In this document: positions 11,245 through 23,079 of the stretch, one piece after another | Numbering within the stretch: position 1 is the first letter of the stretch | Layout: every line of letters begins with the position of its first letter | Source: Phytophthora sp. 'mugwort' | Lineage: Eukaryota; Oomycota; Peronosporomycetes; Peronosporales; Peronosporaceae | NCBI GenBank assembly: GCA_033558025.1 | Contig: JAUCEF010000010.1 | Coordinates: 1,203,001-1,267,000, forward strand | Direction: 5' to 3' | Length of the DNA stretch: 64,000 nt | The notes under the pieces: model-generated | What the model was told of the DNA's origin: nothing | Databases searched by the model: none | What the model saw: only the letters and a program-made list of their open reading frames with translations | Position numbers and translations under genes: made by a program

Positions 11245-12129
11245 GCCCGCGGCCACACGAGGCTCACTTTTGAGATCCTGACTATGGTTGAAGAAGTTCA
11301 TCACGTTCGTTTTAGCCGGCCTTTTTCTGTATTTAATCTGGCGCTGAGAATTCGTCGCGACAACTGGACAGCAGTGATCATGCTGTGATAGAACACATTT
11401 CACGTGAGTCTCAGCTGAAAGTTAAAAGAAGGCGGATAACTCATGCCGTAAGATACTTATGCAGTCATTCTTCACATAGCGTGAGCTGACGTAGTGCCAA
11501 TCGTACAGCCACCTTCTTGTGGGCTTTACAGTTGAAGAGGAAAGTGTGGTGGGTCATCACCCCTGGTTGGGCTAAGCTTCTACAGGTACAGTACGTCCAA
11601 GATTCAAAGTGAAGATTTTTTGTAAGATAGCTCAAAACATAAAACATGCACACGCGAGGACAGGTTACTTCATAGCCATCGAGAACCTCCATTGGCGTCC
11701 ACCACCTGTGCGTCGATATCACAGTTCGGAACCTGACTGCCCGTTCGCTAAACGTACCCGCGCAAACGCCGGACATTTCGATTTCTCAGTGAACGGCTCG
11801 CCCGCTATCATTTCTCGTCCAAAAAATAGCATGCACCACCCCCTCAATCGCGTGAGCCCACAAAAGTTATACTTTCCTGGAGATGGACCTTATGGATAAG
11901 CCTAGACAAAAAATGGTGCTCTGTAGACACTTCTACAAGCAGACAACACTAAAAGTAAAATGAGTAATATGGATTGATATGTCTATCTAGATTATTATAG
12001 TGAGTTGCAACCACCAAAATATGTCCGTCCGTCTTCTTCACACTGCGTCATAGTGCATTTCACAACTTGCTCTGCAACGCCTAAGCTCCTTCAGTTCTCA
12101 CTCAAGCGTTTAAACGACTCCGACCAACC
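11245..12129. other. non-coding stretch upstream of effector relic
   Basis: A minus-strand frame (11465-11776) has somewhat biased composition but no recognisable domain. The last ~100 bp before 12130 would be the promoter of the RXLR-type gene. Confidence 0.35.
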
Positions 12130-12526
12130 ATGCGCACGTGGAACGTCGTAGCTGTTGTGGCTATACTCTTCGCTAGCTGCAATCCCACTATTTATACAAC
12201 TACGAGCGCAAGCTACACAAGCAGCGAGGTTTCCGAGGTCTCCTCACCGGCGTTGCGAGTCGGCAATACGAACCGAAGACAACAAGTTAACGAAGAGGAA
12301 AGAGCGGGTACCACGGAACTGATGATGGAGGTTTTGGGGCTCGAACTAAAAGATGCGTGGATTGCGCTCCAGCTCTTGAAAAAACGATATGATCCACTCT
12401 ATGGACAAAACGCTTGTCGAGTTCGAAGTTATTAATGGGCAGAGGGTATATTCTAGGTACGTGAAGTGGCTCAAGCGATTTCGCGACGGCGACCAAATAT
12501 TCATGGAGTGGAGAAACAAGCTGTAG
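12130..12526 (+). pseudogene. RXLR-type secreted effector, frameshifted, degenerate RXLR motif
   Basis: The ATG at 12130 opens a protein with a clear signal peptide: basic start, hydrophobic core VVAVVAILFASC, cleavage expected near residue 25-30. About residues 50-58 hold NRRQQ followed by NEEERA, i.e. a dEER-like motif after a position where an RXLR tetrad would be expected but is degenerate. The C-terminal half is helical with spaced Trp/Tyr, as in WY-type effector modules. The frame of the first part ends at 12433-12435, while the natural continuation lies one frame over and runs to the stop at 12524-12526. The switch coincides with an A6 run near 12378-12384. Either the gene is a pseudogene or that homopolymer is miscounted. 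Such proteins are secreted into host plant cells. Confidence 0.65.
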
Positions 12527-12533
12527 AGACGGG

Positions 12534-13600
12534 CGTCGTGTTGCCCGAACTGAGAACCCACAGAACTAACCCATAGCTTACCGTATCTGGTAATAATGAG
12601 GAATATCATTAAACCATCGGTATCTTGAGTTGCATTATCATATCTTTTTTCTTCTGGAGACACGGATTTTATGATTTTTTTTATGATTGCGGCATGTGCT
12701 TCACCACATTCAACCCGGTACTGACCCGTCCCGCACGATTTTGTACTATAATATCGTAGATATCTCGTGTTGAAGCTACACCGTGTCTTGCACGGTATGT
12801 GGACCGCGAGCACGGCATCCCGAACCGTACTCTGATTAGCTGACCACACAGACAACCATTGGTGGTTCAGAGGTGCAGGAGCTAATATTTGCGCGAGCGC
12901 ACTCAACAGAAAAACAAGGGAGACACCAGGCAATAGGAATCTGGAAAATAGAACAAAAGGAAGGTTGTAACCACTCTAATCTTCGCACTTCGGCATTTGC
13001 CCGCAACAATAAAAGCGCTACTCAACAGGTACGAGTTTACATGAAGAGTAACTTATCACTCTTCCGAGGTGGCATGTGGTGTGGACAAGACCACTGACAC
13101 ACATTACGGGTACGCTGTACCAGTTGCTCTTAGAGCCACCCATTTGGCGGCTCCCTAGGTTTCATTATTGGCAACTTATAGTTTGCATCGCCAGACTAAA
13201 TTACCTTAAATCTACCTTACTTTGGTAGGTAGTCCTCCTCAGATGAGGGGACATGAGAACTGCCGTTCACTGAGAGTTTGTATAATCTCCGCTCCACAGT
13301 TCCTTTCGCAAGGTTGCGTGATCCCGTCACACTTGGTAGCACTGGTTTCAATCCACGCCTAGGCGGATAGATCGATTACCTGTATCCTCCGTGGACTCGA
13401 AAGGTGAGCCACAATGGAACGCAGTGCTGTTCCTCACTTGGACGACTACCACTGGGAGTCGGCTCGAAAGATAGGCGGCATCTTTAAATTAAAAGCCCTA
13501 CGAAGTTTGGCGGCAGCGATGTCGGCCGAACAGGTTGTTCGCGTAAATGCGTCGACATGTACGACGTGGGTAGATTGCCTATATTCAGGGTAGCCTGCAG
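12534..13600. other. non-coding stretch
   Basis: No recognised gene. The right part (13200-13600) may be the 5' untranslated leader or LTR edge of the gypsy fragment that follows, but no LTR boundary could be set. Confidence 0.35.
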
Positions 13601-13609
13601 GTATCCGCG

Positions 13610-14708
13610 ACTCAACCAAAGCCTCCTGGACCGGAGCCCCTGCGGCTGACGGTCCGTGCGTTTGAAGGCAAGGAGAAGCAAATCTTCACTTCTGGGTTCG
13701 AGAAGTAGAGATCGCGATGAGCGCTGGTCTCATCTCGGAGGAGCGGCTTCGACTCGCTTTTGCGCTTTGAAAGCCTGGTGGTAAAACCAAAAGTTAGGTA
13801 TACACACACCAGGAGACGACGCCCCCTGGATGTTTTACATCCTGAACGCAGTTGGTGCAGCAACTACGTGCAGGAGATGCGCATATCGGCGGCATCTCTG
13901 GTAGGCAGCCCGCTACACGAAGACATCAAGGCAACAGTCTTTATGGAAGGCCTTCGGGTAGGTTCGGCGTGTTTCATGTGCATGCGTCGACGATAAAGGC
14001 AGCTATTCAACTTGCTTTCTAAGAGGTTGACAGACATACTCGTGGTATGCTTACCAGTCGTCCGCTCTGGCCCGGGGGGGGTACCAATTGACTTGGTCGC
14101 TCCCGAAAAGAGCTGCGTCCGATGCTACGGATGTGGTAAGCTCGGGCACATTCAACGTGCCTGTCCTGCGCAAGGACGAGAGATCAATTTCTTACGCAGA
14201 CCCCAAGGTCCAAAGGGTCGCTGGAAGAAGCCGCGATCGAGGGTGCAGGTGAACGCAGGACACTAGTAGAGGCGAGGCGCCCTACTGAAGAAGATCTTAG
14301 TTTTTGAGACAGGTGTGTGGATGGCGCGCACCGCGGGGGCTTAGCTCCTGAGAGAATATACTCTCTCGAATCGGAGAAGAGCAGCGGAGGGCTGCACGTG
14401 TACGGGATACAAATATTCCTTGAAGGTCTTAATTGACTCTGGGCGTCTAGGAAGTTTGATAAACGCCGGAGTGTCGCGAGGATATCGACAAATTTCCGAT
14501 GCTCCACGAGAGAGCACGGGGAACGGGGTGGTCTCGGCGACAGTGGCCAATGGCACCATTGTCAAGGTGCCCAAGATCTGCATGGAGCTGCCGATCAAGT
14601 TCAAGAACTTTGACAGATCTGCGTCGTTCATCGTTCTAGACATGGACAAGAACGAGGCATGCCATGGTCTAACTCATCGGAGACGGTGCCTGACAGGGAA
14701 GGGACAAT
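13610..14708 (+). pseudogene. Ty3/gypsy gag-protease fragment
   Basis: Plus-strand fragments of an oomycete gypsy polyprotein. In order: a gag segment with VRAFEGKEKQIF, a later gag block YVQEMRISAASL and IKATVFMEGLRVG (13870-13960), a CCHC zinc knuckle CYGCGKLGHIQRAC (about 14130-14170), then a retropepsin-like segment with VLIDSGRLGSLINAGVSRGY (about 14424-14485) and ASFIVLDMDKNEA. The pepsin active site reads DSG, as in retroviral-type proteases. Several frame changes and stops; reverse transcriptase and integrase are missing, so the copy is truncated near 14708. Confidence 0.8.
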
Positions 14709-14737
14709 AAACCTTCCCGGACAGTAATAATAATTCA

Positions 14738-14771
14738 ATAGTGAGCACAATAATTGTATTGTGCTCACTAT
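14738..14771. repeat. perfect 14-bp stem hairpin
   Basis: ATAGTGAGCACAAT (14738-14751) and its exact reverse complement (14758-14771) are separated by 6 bp. It lies 30 bp past the break of the gypsy fragment and is followed at about 14808-14850 by short TTTGTACC-like tandem units. It may mark the end of an inserted small element. Confidence 0.8.
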
Positions 14772-15116
14772 AAAATATAATTTCCAAGATATTTACTTCG
14801 TTACCACGATTTTTGTACCGTTCTGTACGACTTTGTACCATTTTGTCAGTCTGGTTGAGGAGAGTGATCATCATGACATAAGGCAGTTTGGAAAGCTTTT
14901 CATCCCAATTGCGCACACCACTAGACAACGAGAAGCGCAAGCATGCCTTCCACTACTTGTTTCCGAGCGCAACATGGGCGTGTCAACCTGCTCGTCTTAA
15001 AACAATTCTCGTTAACATGCTGACTTTGTTAATGTGGTCGTTTACGCAGTGTCCTATCATACACGAGTATCCGATGGAGCAAACTCACAATTTTCCGCCC
15101 TGAGGCTTAACAGAAC

Positions 15117-16140
15117 TTAGTTTTCCCCAGCCGGCCGACCCGCGCCTACTGGGTTTGGATTTTCCCCGCCGCGAGCCAGCCTACCGCTCGGAATCAAAAT
15201 TTCGGCTCGAAGGAACCTGACACTGCTTAAGCAGAGTGCAACCTGGACGCAAGTGTTGGGTGCTTCCGCACGAGTAGCATCGACGGATGCTGCTGTTCTG
15301 CACAGCATCCAGAAGCTAGACTCCCTCGTCATCAGCGTCGCTGAGGTCCATCGGCTCGGGGCCATTTGAAGAGCCAGGGGTCCCGACGATCTGGCTGAAA
15401 GGCGCTCCAACGAAGTCGTGCAGACCTAAAGTTAAGCTCGGCGTTCATGCCACGTTAACGGCCTCCTCAAAAGAGGTAGGGTGAACAAGGAAGGCTTCCG
15501 CCCTGATAAAGACAGCTCGAAGTCCTTCCATGAAGCTGGTCACGGTGACCGCCACAGGGAGGGGATCTGCCGCCATTCCAGAATTGAAAGTTCAGAACTC
15601 ATGGTCGAAGCCCACCAAATCCTTCTTGCCCCGGCGGGTATAGGGAAAGCGTGCCTTCGCGCGATATGCCCGGCTAGGCGGCGAGAACACTCGCGAAAGC
15701 TGGCTTTTCGGCTGGCCCAAGAAAGCAATGCAGCGTCCATGGACGTGGCACACGGCACCGATTTTGGTGATAGCTAGCGCTTCAGCGCTGCTGGTCGGCC
15801 TTGAGCATGGCTGACGTCGTGGCCATCTACATTTCTCTTATCCAGAGTAGAGGTGTATCTATCCACTTGCCCTCAAAGGTCTTAAAGCTCACCATGAGCG
15901 GCGTAGCTCTGGGAGCCCATCCGGTAACGGTCTGGACGACGAAGACACCGCGGCCTCCGTCATCTTCGGCTGGATGTGTTCCAACAGAGAATTCTCGTGG
16001 TTAGTGAACGCCTTCAGACGATCACTCAACACGTCGGGGCCTTGCGAAGCAAGATAAGCCACACCTTCCGGACCAACCAAAGACATCAGCTTTTGAAGCT
16101 TGTCCTGTTGGTTCGGGGGTAAGTTGTCGAATTGATCCAT
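15117..16140 (-). pseudogene. Ty3/gypsy gag pseudogene (second family)
   Basis: The minus-strand frame starts at about 16140 with MDQFDNLPPNQQDKL, then the coiled N-terminal gag region, a KTFEGKWIDTPLLWIRE block, a MATTSAMLKADQQR block and, after frameshifts, an MDLSDADDEG segment with a zinc knuckle CYSCGSTQHLRPGC (about 15240-15290). This is the full order of an oomycete gypsy gag. It points toward the plus-strand gypsy fragment at 13.6-14.7 kb but has different sequence, so it is a separate insertion. In-frame stops and frame changes make it dead; pol is absent. Confidence 0.7.
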
Positions 16141-16264
16141 TCTCATAGATGGACAGTCGTAAGACTCAGAAGTAGGATTGGCTACGAATGTTACCAAGTG
16201 CAGTGGGGCTGCAATAGCTTTCGCTCCAGAGGAAGACACTGACTCAGAGAGTCTCTAATTTAAG

Positions 16265-16415
16265 GTGAGTACACTCAGGGTCTATACAAGAACAGACGAA
16301 CCCGTAAGATAAATACTTACGGACTCCAAGAGTCAAAGGTACCTTAAACAAGGCAAACGAACTCTTTACTTCAACTGAATGTAATATTCTTATGCGCGGC
16401 AGGGCCGCCCGTGGT
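16265..16415 (-). repeat. possible gypsy LTR (U5 side)
   Basis: This stretch lies just 5' of the minus-strand gag start region and carries GC-rich CGGGCGGCCCTGCCGCG, a feature I associate with oomycete gypsy LTRs, and a TAAGTATTTATCTTA dyad. No second LTR was found in the window, so this is inference from position. Confidence 0.35.
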
Positions 16416-16466
16416 GTAAATGTATAGGGCTCACTCTCTAGCGTAGTATAGCCCTATTTGAATCCA

Positions 16467-17270
16467 CTAGAAGGCGTGATAGTAACTCCAGTCGTCCTTC
16501 GAATCCATCAGCACGTAGAAGACCGGAAGATAGATGTCATGAGCATGATCGTAGAGCATTACGTTCAGTGTCTGCGAGAACGGCTTCGGCGTTACCTTGA
16601 ATGTCGCGTCGACGAACAGACTGACACCTTCGTATCGCATCATCCGCAAAAGGTCAGGGTGCGCGAATCCAAGCATCCGTCGATACTGCTGCCGAATCGC
16701 GTACGTCATGTTGAACTGAGTAACGTTCCGCACGTCTATAGGTGACACAGTTCGCACTCTCTCCTCTTCATTCGTCCGGAAAAGGTCCCGCCAGTCGCGT
16801 CTGTGCGCAGTCGCTTGACAAGGCTCACGGTCTCTGTCTTCTTGAAGAAGCGCAAGAGACCGGCTCACCGTACTTGCGCACCATCGCATCAGGTGCGTTG
16901 GTCCAAATCCTGGAAGGCGATAGGCGGAACTCCTCCACAGCATGAACGTCGATCATTGCTGCATTGCGTCCCGCACGTTGTTCTCTTGAGTAGTCACACG
17001 AGCTCATGTGTGTTTACCCGTTGCGATCACTTCACCCGGCTCACCATCCGCGACGCTTGGACGAGCCGTCAGCCGCGCCTTGGAACCAAAGGTCCTGTTC
17101 TTGCTGCGCACGTAGTAGCGGGTCCCGTTATTGCTGTTCTTGTAGTAATATCGGGAACCTTGAAACTCCGTCTTGCTGAGCGGCCGATACGTCGCGTTGA
17201 TGAAGAGTTTGAGTTGTTGGAGGAAAATATTGAAGTGACTACATTAGCGTGGTTTAAACTGTCCTTCATG
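16467..17270 (-). pseudogene. MULE (Mutator-like) transposase relic with FLYWCH-like finger
   Basis: Reading the minus strand from about 17270, the first part (17080-17190) holds SKTEFQGSRYYYKNSNNGT then RYYVRSKNR, resembling the FLYWCH-type domain that precedes MULE nucleases in oomycetes. Next comes the MULE core: LFVDATFKVTPKPFSQTLNV (first catalytic Asp in VDATFK) and PVFYVLMDSKDDWSYYHAF, at 16467-16650. The frame changes between the two parts, and the rest of the transposase is missing left of 16467, where the gypsy LTR-like region begins. Dead, truncated copy. Confidence 0.7.
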
Positions 17271-17717
17271 GCTTCGCACACGCCTACTCACTGGTGGCCT
17301 CCTTGTCGTCCTCTTGCCACCAACAATGGCTATCTTGGCGATCAATCATTTCAGGCATAGTTGTTCCAAACCGTGCAAGAGCAGTGCCGCATCAGCACGC
17401 CACTCTGCCGGTGAGGTTCTACACTGAAAAAGTCGAACAGAGACATGTGGGGCTTCAGGTTGTGCTTTGCTATTAAAGCTTTCGGTGACCGATTGACCGG
17501 TCGTTGATCCATGCTCTGTATTTCAAGTGTTTCAGCAGAGCGAAATAATATCCAGCCATCACGTTGGAGCTGAAATAGGTCACGAATTACAGACCGGCAC
17601 TGGCGATTTAAGTTTTGGGGCACCCTTTTGGGGCGACTTTTGCGCACATTAATCAAACGCCTTTTAGGTAAATAACGGAAAAATAACGGTAAACAACGTT
17701 AGACAATTGTTCGGTAA

Positions 17718-18521
17718 TTAGGTACACTTTAGCGGAATAATTATCTTTTCCCGCGATGAGTCATGTCCCCTGTTCCGATTTAGTAACCTAAATACCGCGT
17801 TATTCCGAGATTTGGAGCACAAATATGTGTCGAGACGTACCGCTTTGTTAAGAAAGGTGAGCTTACTCTTGGTCGGTTGAGCTTGCAGCCATGACAGTTG
17901 CCAAAACCTGTTAACAAGTCTGAGCGCTGGTCCCAACTGGTGCGCTTGATCCAGAAAGATGGTTGAATCGTCCGCAAACGCCGTGTCATTTTCCGACCAT
18001 GGGACTGCGGGTCCTCGTAACTCAGTGGATTGGTGAATGGCGATGCCTAATAGTTCCACAACCACTAGAAACAGTAACGAAGCTAGAGGACAGCCTTGTC
18101 CGATCCCGGATGCTACTTCGATTACCCCCGTTGATGATGAACCTTGCCGTTGTGCATACGCTTGATGAGCTGAACAAAGGTTCGTTAATTCCAAAGATTC
18201 GGAGGACTTCGGGCTGGAACTCTCTGTCCACTGTGTCATACGCTTTTCTGAAGTCTAGAAGGAGAACGACACGGCTTTTAATTGCTGCAATGTCGTCTTC
18301 CATTGCTGCCGTTACCAGCTGAGCTAGCATCATCATCACTATTTTGACCATTTGTTTTCCCCCGTGCAACCCCCTGCTGCGAGTCGCCATCGAGTCGTGG
18401 GAAAATTCGTTGAAGTCGTGTAGCTAAAACCTTGGTCAATTGTTTCTTTCCAATTGAGGCGGGTCCACTCGCCCGATGTTACTAGCCAACCTGATATTTG
18501 GTACGTGCTGAGCAGCCGCAC
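17718..18521 (-). pseudogene. LINE (non-LTR) reverse transcriptase fragment
   Basis: Minus-strand fragments of a non-LTR reverse transcriptase. VVLLLDFRKAYDTVDREF (RT block A with catalytic Asp, about 18215-18270) is followed one frame over by IGQGCPLASLLFLVVVELL (block B, about 18040-18110) and AFADDSTIFLDQAH (block C with the FADD active site, about 17935-17990). The N-terminal endonuclease is absent and the 3' side fades at about 17640-17720 into AATAACGG-type short repeats like a LINE tail. Two frames are used, so it is dead. Confidence 0.8.
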
Positions 18522-18599
18522 TACGTACCGCCACGGCTGATGGCGCAGCCAGTACTGCGGAGGTGGTTGGTTGCCCGGTTATAGATTAGGTTGGACAAA

Positions 18600-19440
18600 T
18601 GTCCCCACCTTCCCTTATAACAGTACTCACTACGAGATAGTTAACGAGACATGAGTAGGTGTGTTTACAGCCAATATATATGCATTAGACTCAGTGCAAT
18701 CAGCAGTGCGTGCCCTCAATTGTGCTTTGTGACTTTGAAACCTGCTTTTCAGGAAGGTGTCAGAGATATAAAAACAAATCGGTTTTTACTGTTGGGTGCC
18801 TGTTTCACTGGAAGTAAGCGATTCGACGGAAGATGGTTGCTCTTGGCATCCCTTCGGAGCACATTCAAATCGCGATGGAGCCTAACAGCTTGGACATGCT
18901 GACCGTTATCCTGGAGGACAAAATTTCAACAAGGGCATCCCATACGTCGTTGGACGCTTGTACGCTCGTATTAATCTTGATGGTGTTATGACGAAGTGGG
19001 ACAAGTTCTAGAAGTTCTTCAAGGACACGTGGACTCGGCGAACGTTTCGTTGGTGAATCGCATGAATAAACCACTTGAGGCGGACAACAGGAAGCTCGCT
19101 GGTCGGCTGGGTATAACACACCCGCCCTTGCTAGCTCTCACCAACGAAATCAAGCTCGAGTCTGCAAGATATCTGCAAGTACTACGTGACATCCGTCAAG
19201 GGCGCGTTGATGAAGTCCGAGCGGCACCCGGCGTGTAGTACCCCCTACTCCAGATCTAGACTGAAGCTAATAATGAGATCAAGCTGTCTTGAAGCTGGAC
19301 CACTGGAGAAGATTTCCTGATTGGGTTGTCTTAAGCAGTTTGTAGGATGTTAATGCTATGCTTGATTTAAACTCGCTGCACTTAAACGTCTGTAACTTAG
19401 TGTGACTTAAAAGCAAGTAGTCGATGAAGATTACCAAATG
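18600..19440. other. unclassified decayed sequence
   Basis: Plus-strand fragments (a frame from 18834 with MEPNSLDMLTVILEDK, and a frame at 18996-19238 with RYLQVLRDIRQGRVDEVRA) look like remains of a coding region broken by frameshifts. I could not place them in a family; a MULE C-terminus or effector WY module are possibilities only. Confidence 0.3.
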
Positions 19441-19464
19441 CAATGCCGCTCCGGGTAGTGACCA

Positions 19465-19545
19465 GTACCCGTACAACTTCTCAAGTTTTATTCCAGAGGC
19501 AAATACTAAGCCTTCACCCCTATATGCACAGAAGATGCTCCGCAT
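19465..19545 (-). pseudogene. possible Ty1/copia RNase H scrap
   Basis: The minus-strand peptide GLVFASGIKLEKLYGY resembles the copia motif at the start of RNase H, where the next residues are normally an SDADWA-like block; here that block is missing. Short and isolated, so confidence is low. Confidence 0.3.
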
Positions 19546-19559
19546 TTTGCGGAGTTAAC

Positions 19560-21190
19560 TATGTATCCACTACATATTAGCAGAGGTAGCATCAGCCCGG
19601 TTGCGATTTCTGTCCAATAGTATAAGTGTATGCAGCTGACCCAGATATCGATCCCCCCCAGCGGCAAAAAGGAGGCTGCTCCAAAATATGCCTAGGAAAC
19701 CGGTAAGCCCCGGAGGTGTTACTACTGCAACGTCTTAACTGAAAATCCGGTTTCACGACGGAGTCGAGGCAACCGAAATCGAATGGAAACGAATATTGTT
19801 CCTCCTGAGTTCCATTTGTCAGACACACATATGGATGGAACGGAACGCGGCTGTATTTCGCGGAGAAGAAACATCGCCAACCATGAGTGCGCCACGCTTC
19901 TGAGCAGTAGGGATTCGGCAACATAAAGCGATAGCGACGAGAGAGCATTAAGGCACAGCTGCATCAATCCGCGGGGCCCGGTTACGTGCGTGTCTTAAGT
20001 TCTTAATCCAAGGCCCAAGAGTGCTTCCGCCCAAGGAGGTCAGTCAGTCACGACAAGTTGCCGAGACCACCGGCGCTAACTTTCTGGCTTAGCACATTTC
20101 AGACATTTTGTGCACAGTAAAGTGTAAATAGACGATCAGGAACCTCTCGTTTGGGGCCGAAAGGACGCGGAAGAAAAAGTGAAGGTGGCCCTGAAAGAGT
20201 ACGGCAGCATGTGTGGCAGCAGAAACGTAAACAAATTAAAGAATATTGCTCCAGAGATCCACACGGGCTCTCTCTGCGATAAGACATACGTAGGTGTTGA
20301 TGTGACGGTCGAAACGGACCGATAGCGCCAGCTGCGGTATTTTTCGTGTGTCGTCTCTTCTGGACTTGCGTGAGCAGCGACGCGCCAAGTGATGTATCCC
20401 AGGTTGGTGTGACGAAGCTGCGCTGGTCAATGCTACGCGCGAACATGACGATGAAGACGCGCTAGATATCCGCAGGAAGCGTTTTTTTGTGACGTGGCTA
20501 ACATCTTCAATCCATTGGTGAAAGTTGGACACATTCTGGGACATACCTGGATTTGCTTTCGGTGGGTTATCATTGGGCTGTTGACAATTTGGTGGTTCCT
20601 CGCCACGCACGCGAATGCCGATGATTTCCGACGGCCATACTTCGACTTTGCGAATCCCATATATCGTACGTAGGCAAAACCTGCGATGGTATTCTATGCC
20701 TCGATCGTGTTTTCTTGCATCTGATACCGCCCTCAATAGTGGCACCACTCTCGTAAAAACTCTAGCCACTTCTCACTTTATGCAAGGCTATCGACTTTTA
20801 CTGCCTCAAACAGCTTTTTACGATTTGACGTGGTTTCTACTTCTTACGACCTTGTATGTTCGCCGTGATTTACGGTAAGTTGGGTAATACATAGAGAATC
20901 AGATTTCTGAGTATTTCTAAATCCTGGGCGGTTAGGTCGTCCTTAAGGCTTTCAAGCATCATTGAAAGTTGCTTGACGGCATCAACAACATTCCTGACCG
21001 CAGTCGACAAACAGCAGACTTTTATTTTTCAATTTAAAAGGCGTTACGTAGTAGGTGGGGACGACCACCGTTTAATAGCAGCTACCGCATATCGCATGCA
21101 GAGAGCTGCACCCAATGTTCACCCCGAAGGTGCCGCCTACATAAACTTATATTCAAAGGATACATAACTTTTGACAGGAAGTATGACTGT
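19560..21190. other. unclassified intergenic DNA
   Basis: Minus-strand frames at 19592-19967 and 20099-20769 are open but show no recognisable domain. No RNA gene was recognised. Confidence 0.35.
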
Positions 21191-21194
21191 ATTT

Positions 21195-22699
21195 GTTTAT
21201 ACTACAGCTTCCTCGGTGATGCGGTCAAAGTCGCTGTCATCATCTACATGTGCTCCCACTAACGAAAGTTTTTGCAACTCGTTCACCAGAGCTGCTGCGG
21301 CGAGGCAGTCGTCGTCAAGCATCTAGGTGCACTTTTTGTACCCATTCGCAATTGTCTGAGCGCTTAGCCTTTCCCAGTTGCTGTATACCCACCTGCACAT
21401 GCGCGAACGTCCTGGCGGCACTAGCTTGAACTTCTCGCCCTCCTCCCGCGGTATATTCAGTTGCACTTGCATGTCCTCGAGCCAGCTTCCGCAGCCCACT
21501 CTTGAACGGGAAGTTCCATGCTACATTTGCCGGTGGCAGACAGATGTAGCATTCGGCGGAACCTTCATTAGGACAACGTAATGATCGTAGAGTAGGCTAC
21601 CACTTCCGGTGTCCAATATCCACTAAAATCATCCCAGAGCAGCAGGACTGGCTCATCTGGGGACGCTCGGTTGGTGAAGTGGAACTCTGAAAACTTTAAA
21701 AATAAGTTTCTGTTCCACCAGCCTGTCCAAAATAAAATAATGTGCACAATACTAATTTACCAGCATAATGAACGATATTTCAAGTTACAAAACGCACATA
21801 CCCTTTCCGTTCGTGTAGACCTGTAGTACGTTCGTTTCTAAGGCGCTTGATTTCCGGCCACGTACGAACTCCAACCGCAGCGCTTCTCGTCGTTTGCTTT
21901 GACTGTTTCCTTGTTTTTCGATGGCTTCATCTTAAAAATAACGAACGGGGTGTATTTTACTCCAGTTGAGACCCCTAAAAGCATCACGGTTGCGCGTTCT
22001 TTGACACACCAGCGCACTTGACCCAAACCGTCTTCGCGCCACGCTCGTTGATCGTTCGCTTCATAGGCAAGTATTCGAGGAAAGCAGCTTTTCAAAATAC
22101 ATAAAGGAAAAAGTTAGTTTGGTAAAATAAACTAGAAAATAATAGACGAGCAGAACCTGTTTGATCAGCATAAAAATGCGCGGAATGCCCAATTAACGTG
22201 CCGTTTTTTCAACGTCGACTGCAAATGCTGCCTTCACCTTGTCGATATCAGCAGAGCTGACTTGGCCTTGGCGTGTCGGCGCCGCATACTGAATCGATGT
22301 CGACGCTTAAAAAAATCCGTCGACCCACTTGTCTGAAGCCCTGAAGGTGGCGATGTCAGCTTCCGCAGCGATGCGCCGGGCCGGTATGGACAGCATACAG
22401 GCACTCATCCTGTCTCAAATAAAAAAAATATTAAACCATTCTACAATCTCTAGTTCCACCTCTTTAGATAGGATAGTTCCTACACCTACACTCCGTACTT
22501 TGAGATGGGTGCCTTTGCGCCCCTTTAGTACTTCCTCCAGCTTCACAGAGCTCCTTCGCCAGCGCTGGATCATGGTGGGCTTGGGGTTGTAGAATTCTGG
22601 TGCTAACTCATGCCAAAAGTGCTCAATTGTATGTCGCATCTTAGGCAGAGGAGCTGCGGCCCAGAATGATAGGATCGCTAGCTTCTTCTCCACCGACAC
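21195..22699 (-). pseudogene. second DDE_1 transposase pseudogene
   Basis: Minus-strand fragments: an N-terminal HTH region (22699-22415; MIQRWRRSSVKLEEVLKG), a central block AWREDGLGQVRWCVKERATV with VMLLGVSTGVKYTPFVIFKM (about 21940-22050), the Asp block VLLLWDDFSGYWTPEVV (about 21600-21660), a VPPNATSVC block, and a C-terminus rich in Asp/Glu (about 21195-21320). The order is that of oomycete DDE_1 (pogo/Tigger-like) transposases, but the sequence differs from the 7-10 kb copy, so it is another family. At least four frame changes and two adjacent stops near 21575-21580. No terminal repeats were identified. Confidence 0.7.
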
Positions 22700-22882
22700 G
22701 CTCTTGACGGTGTCCTTGGAACGGTGTCGGCCCTAGCCCGCAACACGTGGCCTGCCCACGGGGCGCGGCTTGACTCGCACCATGGCAAAAGTCGAATGTC
22801 GGTGCGCTGGTCCCGCCAGAGTGGTTGGCGTTGGAGGAGTACAGCTCTCAACATGCGATTTGAAGCCATGTCTGGCAAATTA

Positions 22883-23076
22883 TTCTGATTGGCTAATATG
22901 GGGGTGCATTTCATATGAGGGTGCAGCTCACTATATGCGATATACGGTAACAATGTCGGTACAGATTTGGATAGAAAGATGTGACGCGCTAGGTTTTCCT
23001 ATTGTATGGTGGGGTGACAGGTGCGGACACAAAAGAGTGACATTTGTAGCCCACCGTGATATTTAGCCAATCAGAA
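22883..23076. mobile_element. MITE-like element with 14-bp perfect inverted ends
   Basis: TTCTGATTGGCTAA at 22883-22896 is matched exactly, in inverted orientation, at 23063-23076. The similarity extends 3-4 bp further inward (TAT). The 194-bp unit has no coding content. I see no clear target duplication. The TCTGATTGG end also resembles the stem of the promoter palindrome at 29237. Confidence 0.55.
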
Positions 23077-23079
23077 CTC

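Noticed and set aside
20236..20769. KKRFLR in a minus-strand open frame, resembling an RXLR motif
   Set aside because: No signal peptide precedes it, no dEER follows, and the frame otherwise looks non-coding, so this is most likely chance.
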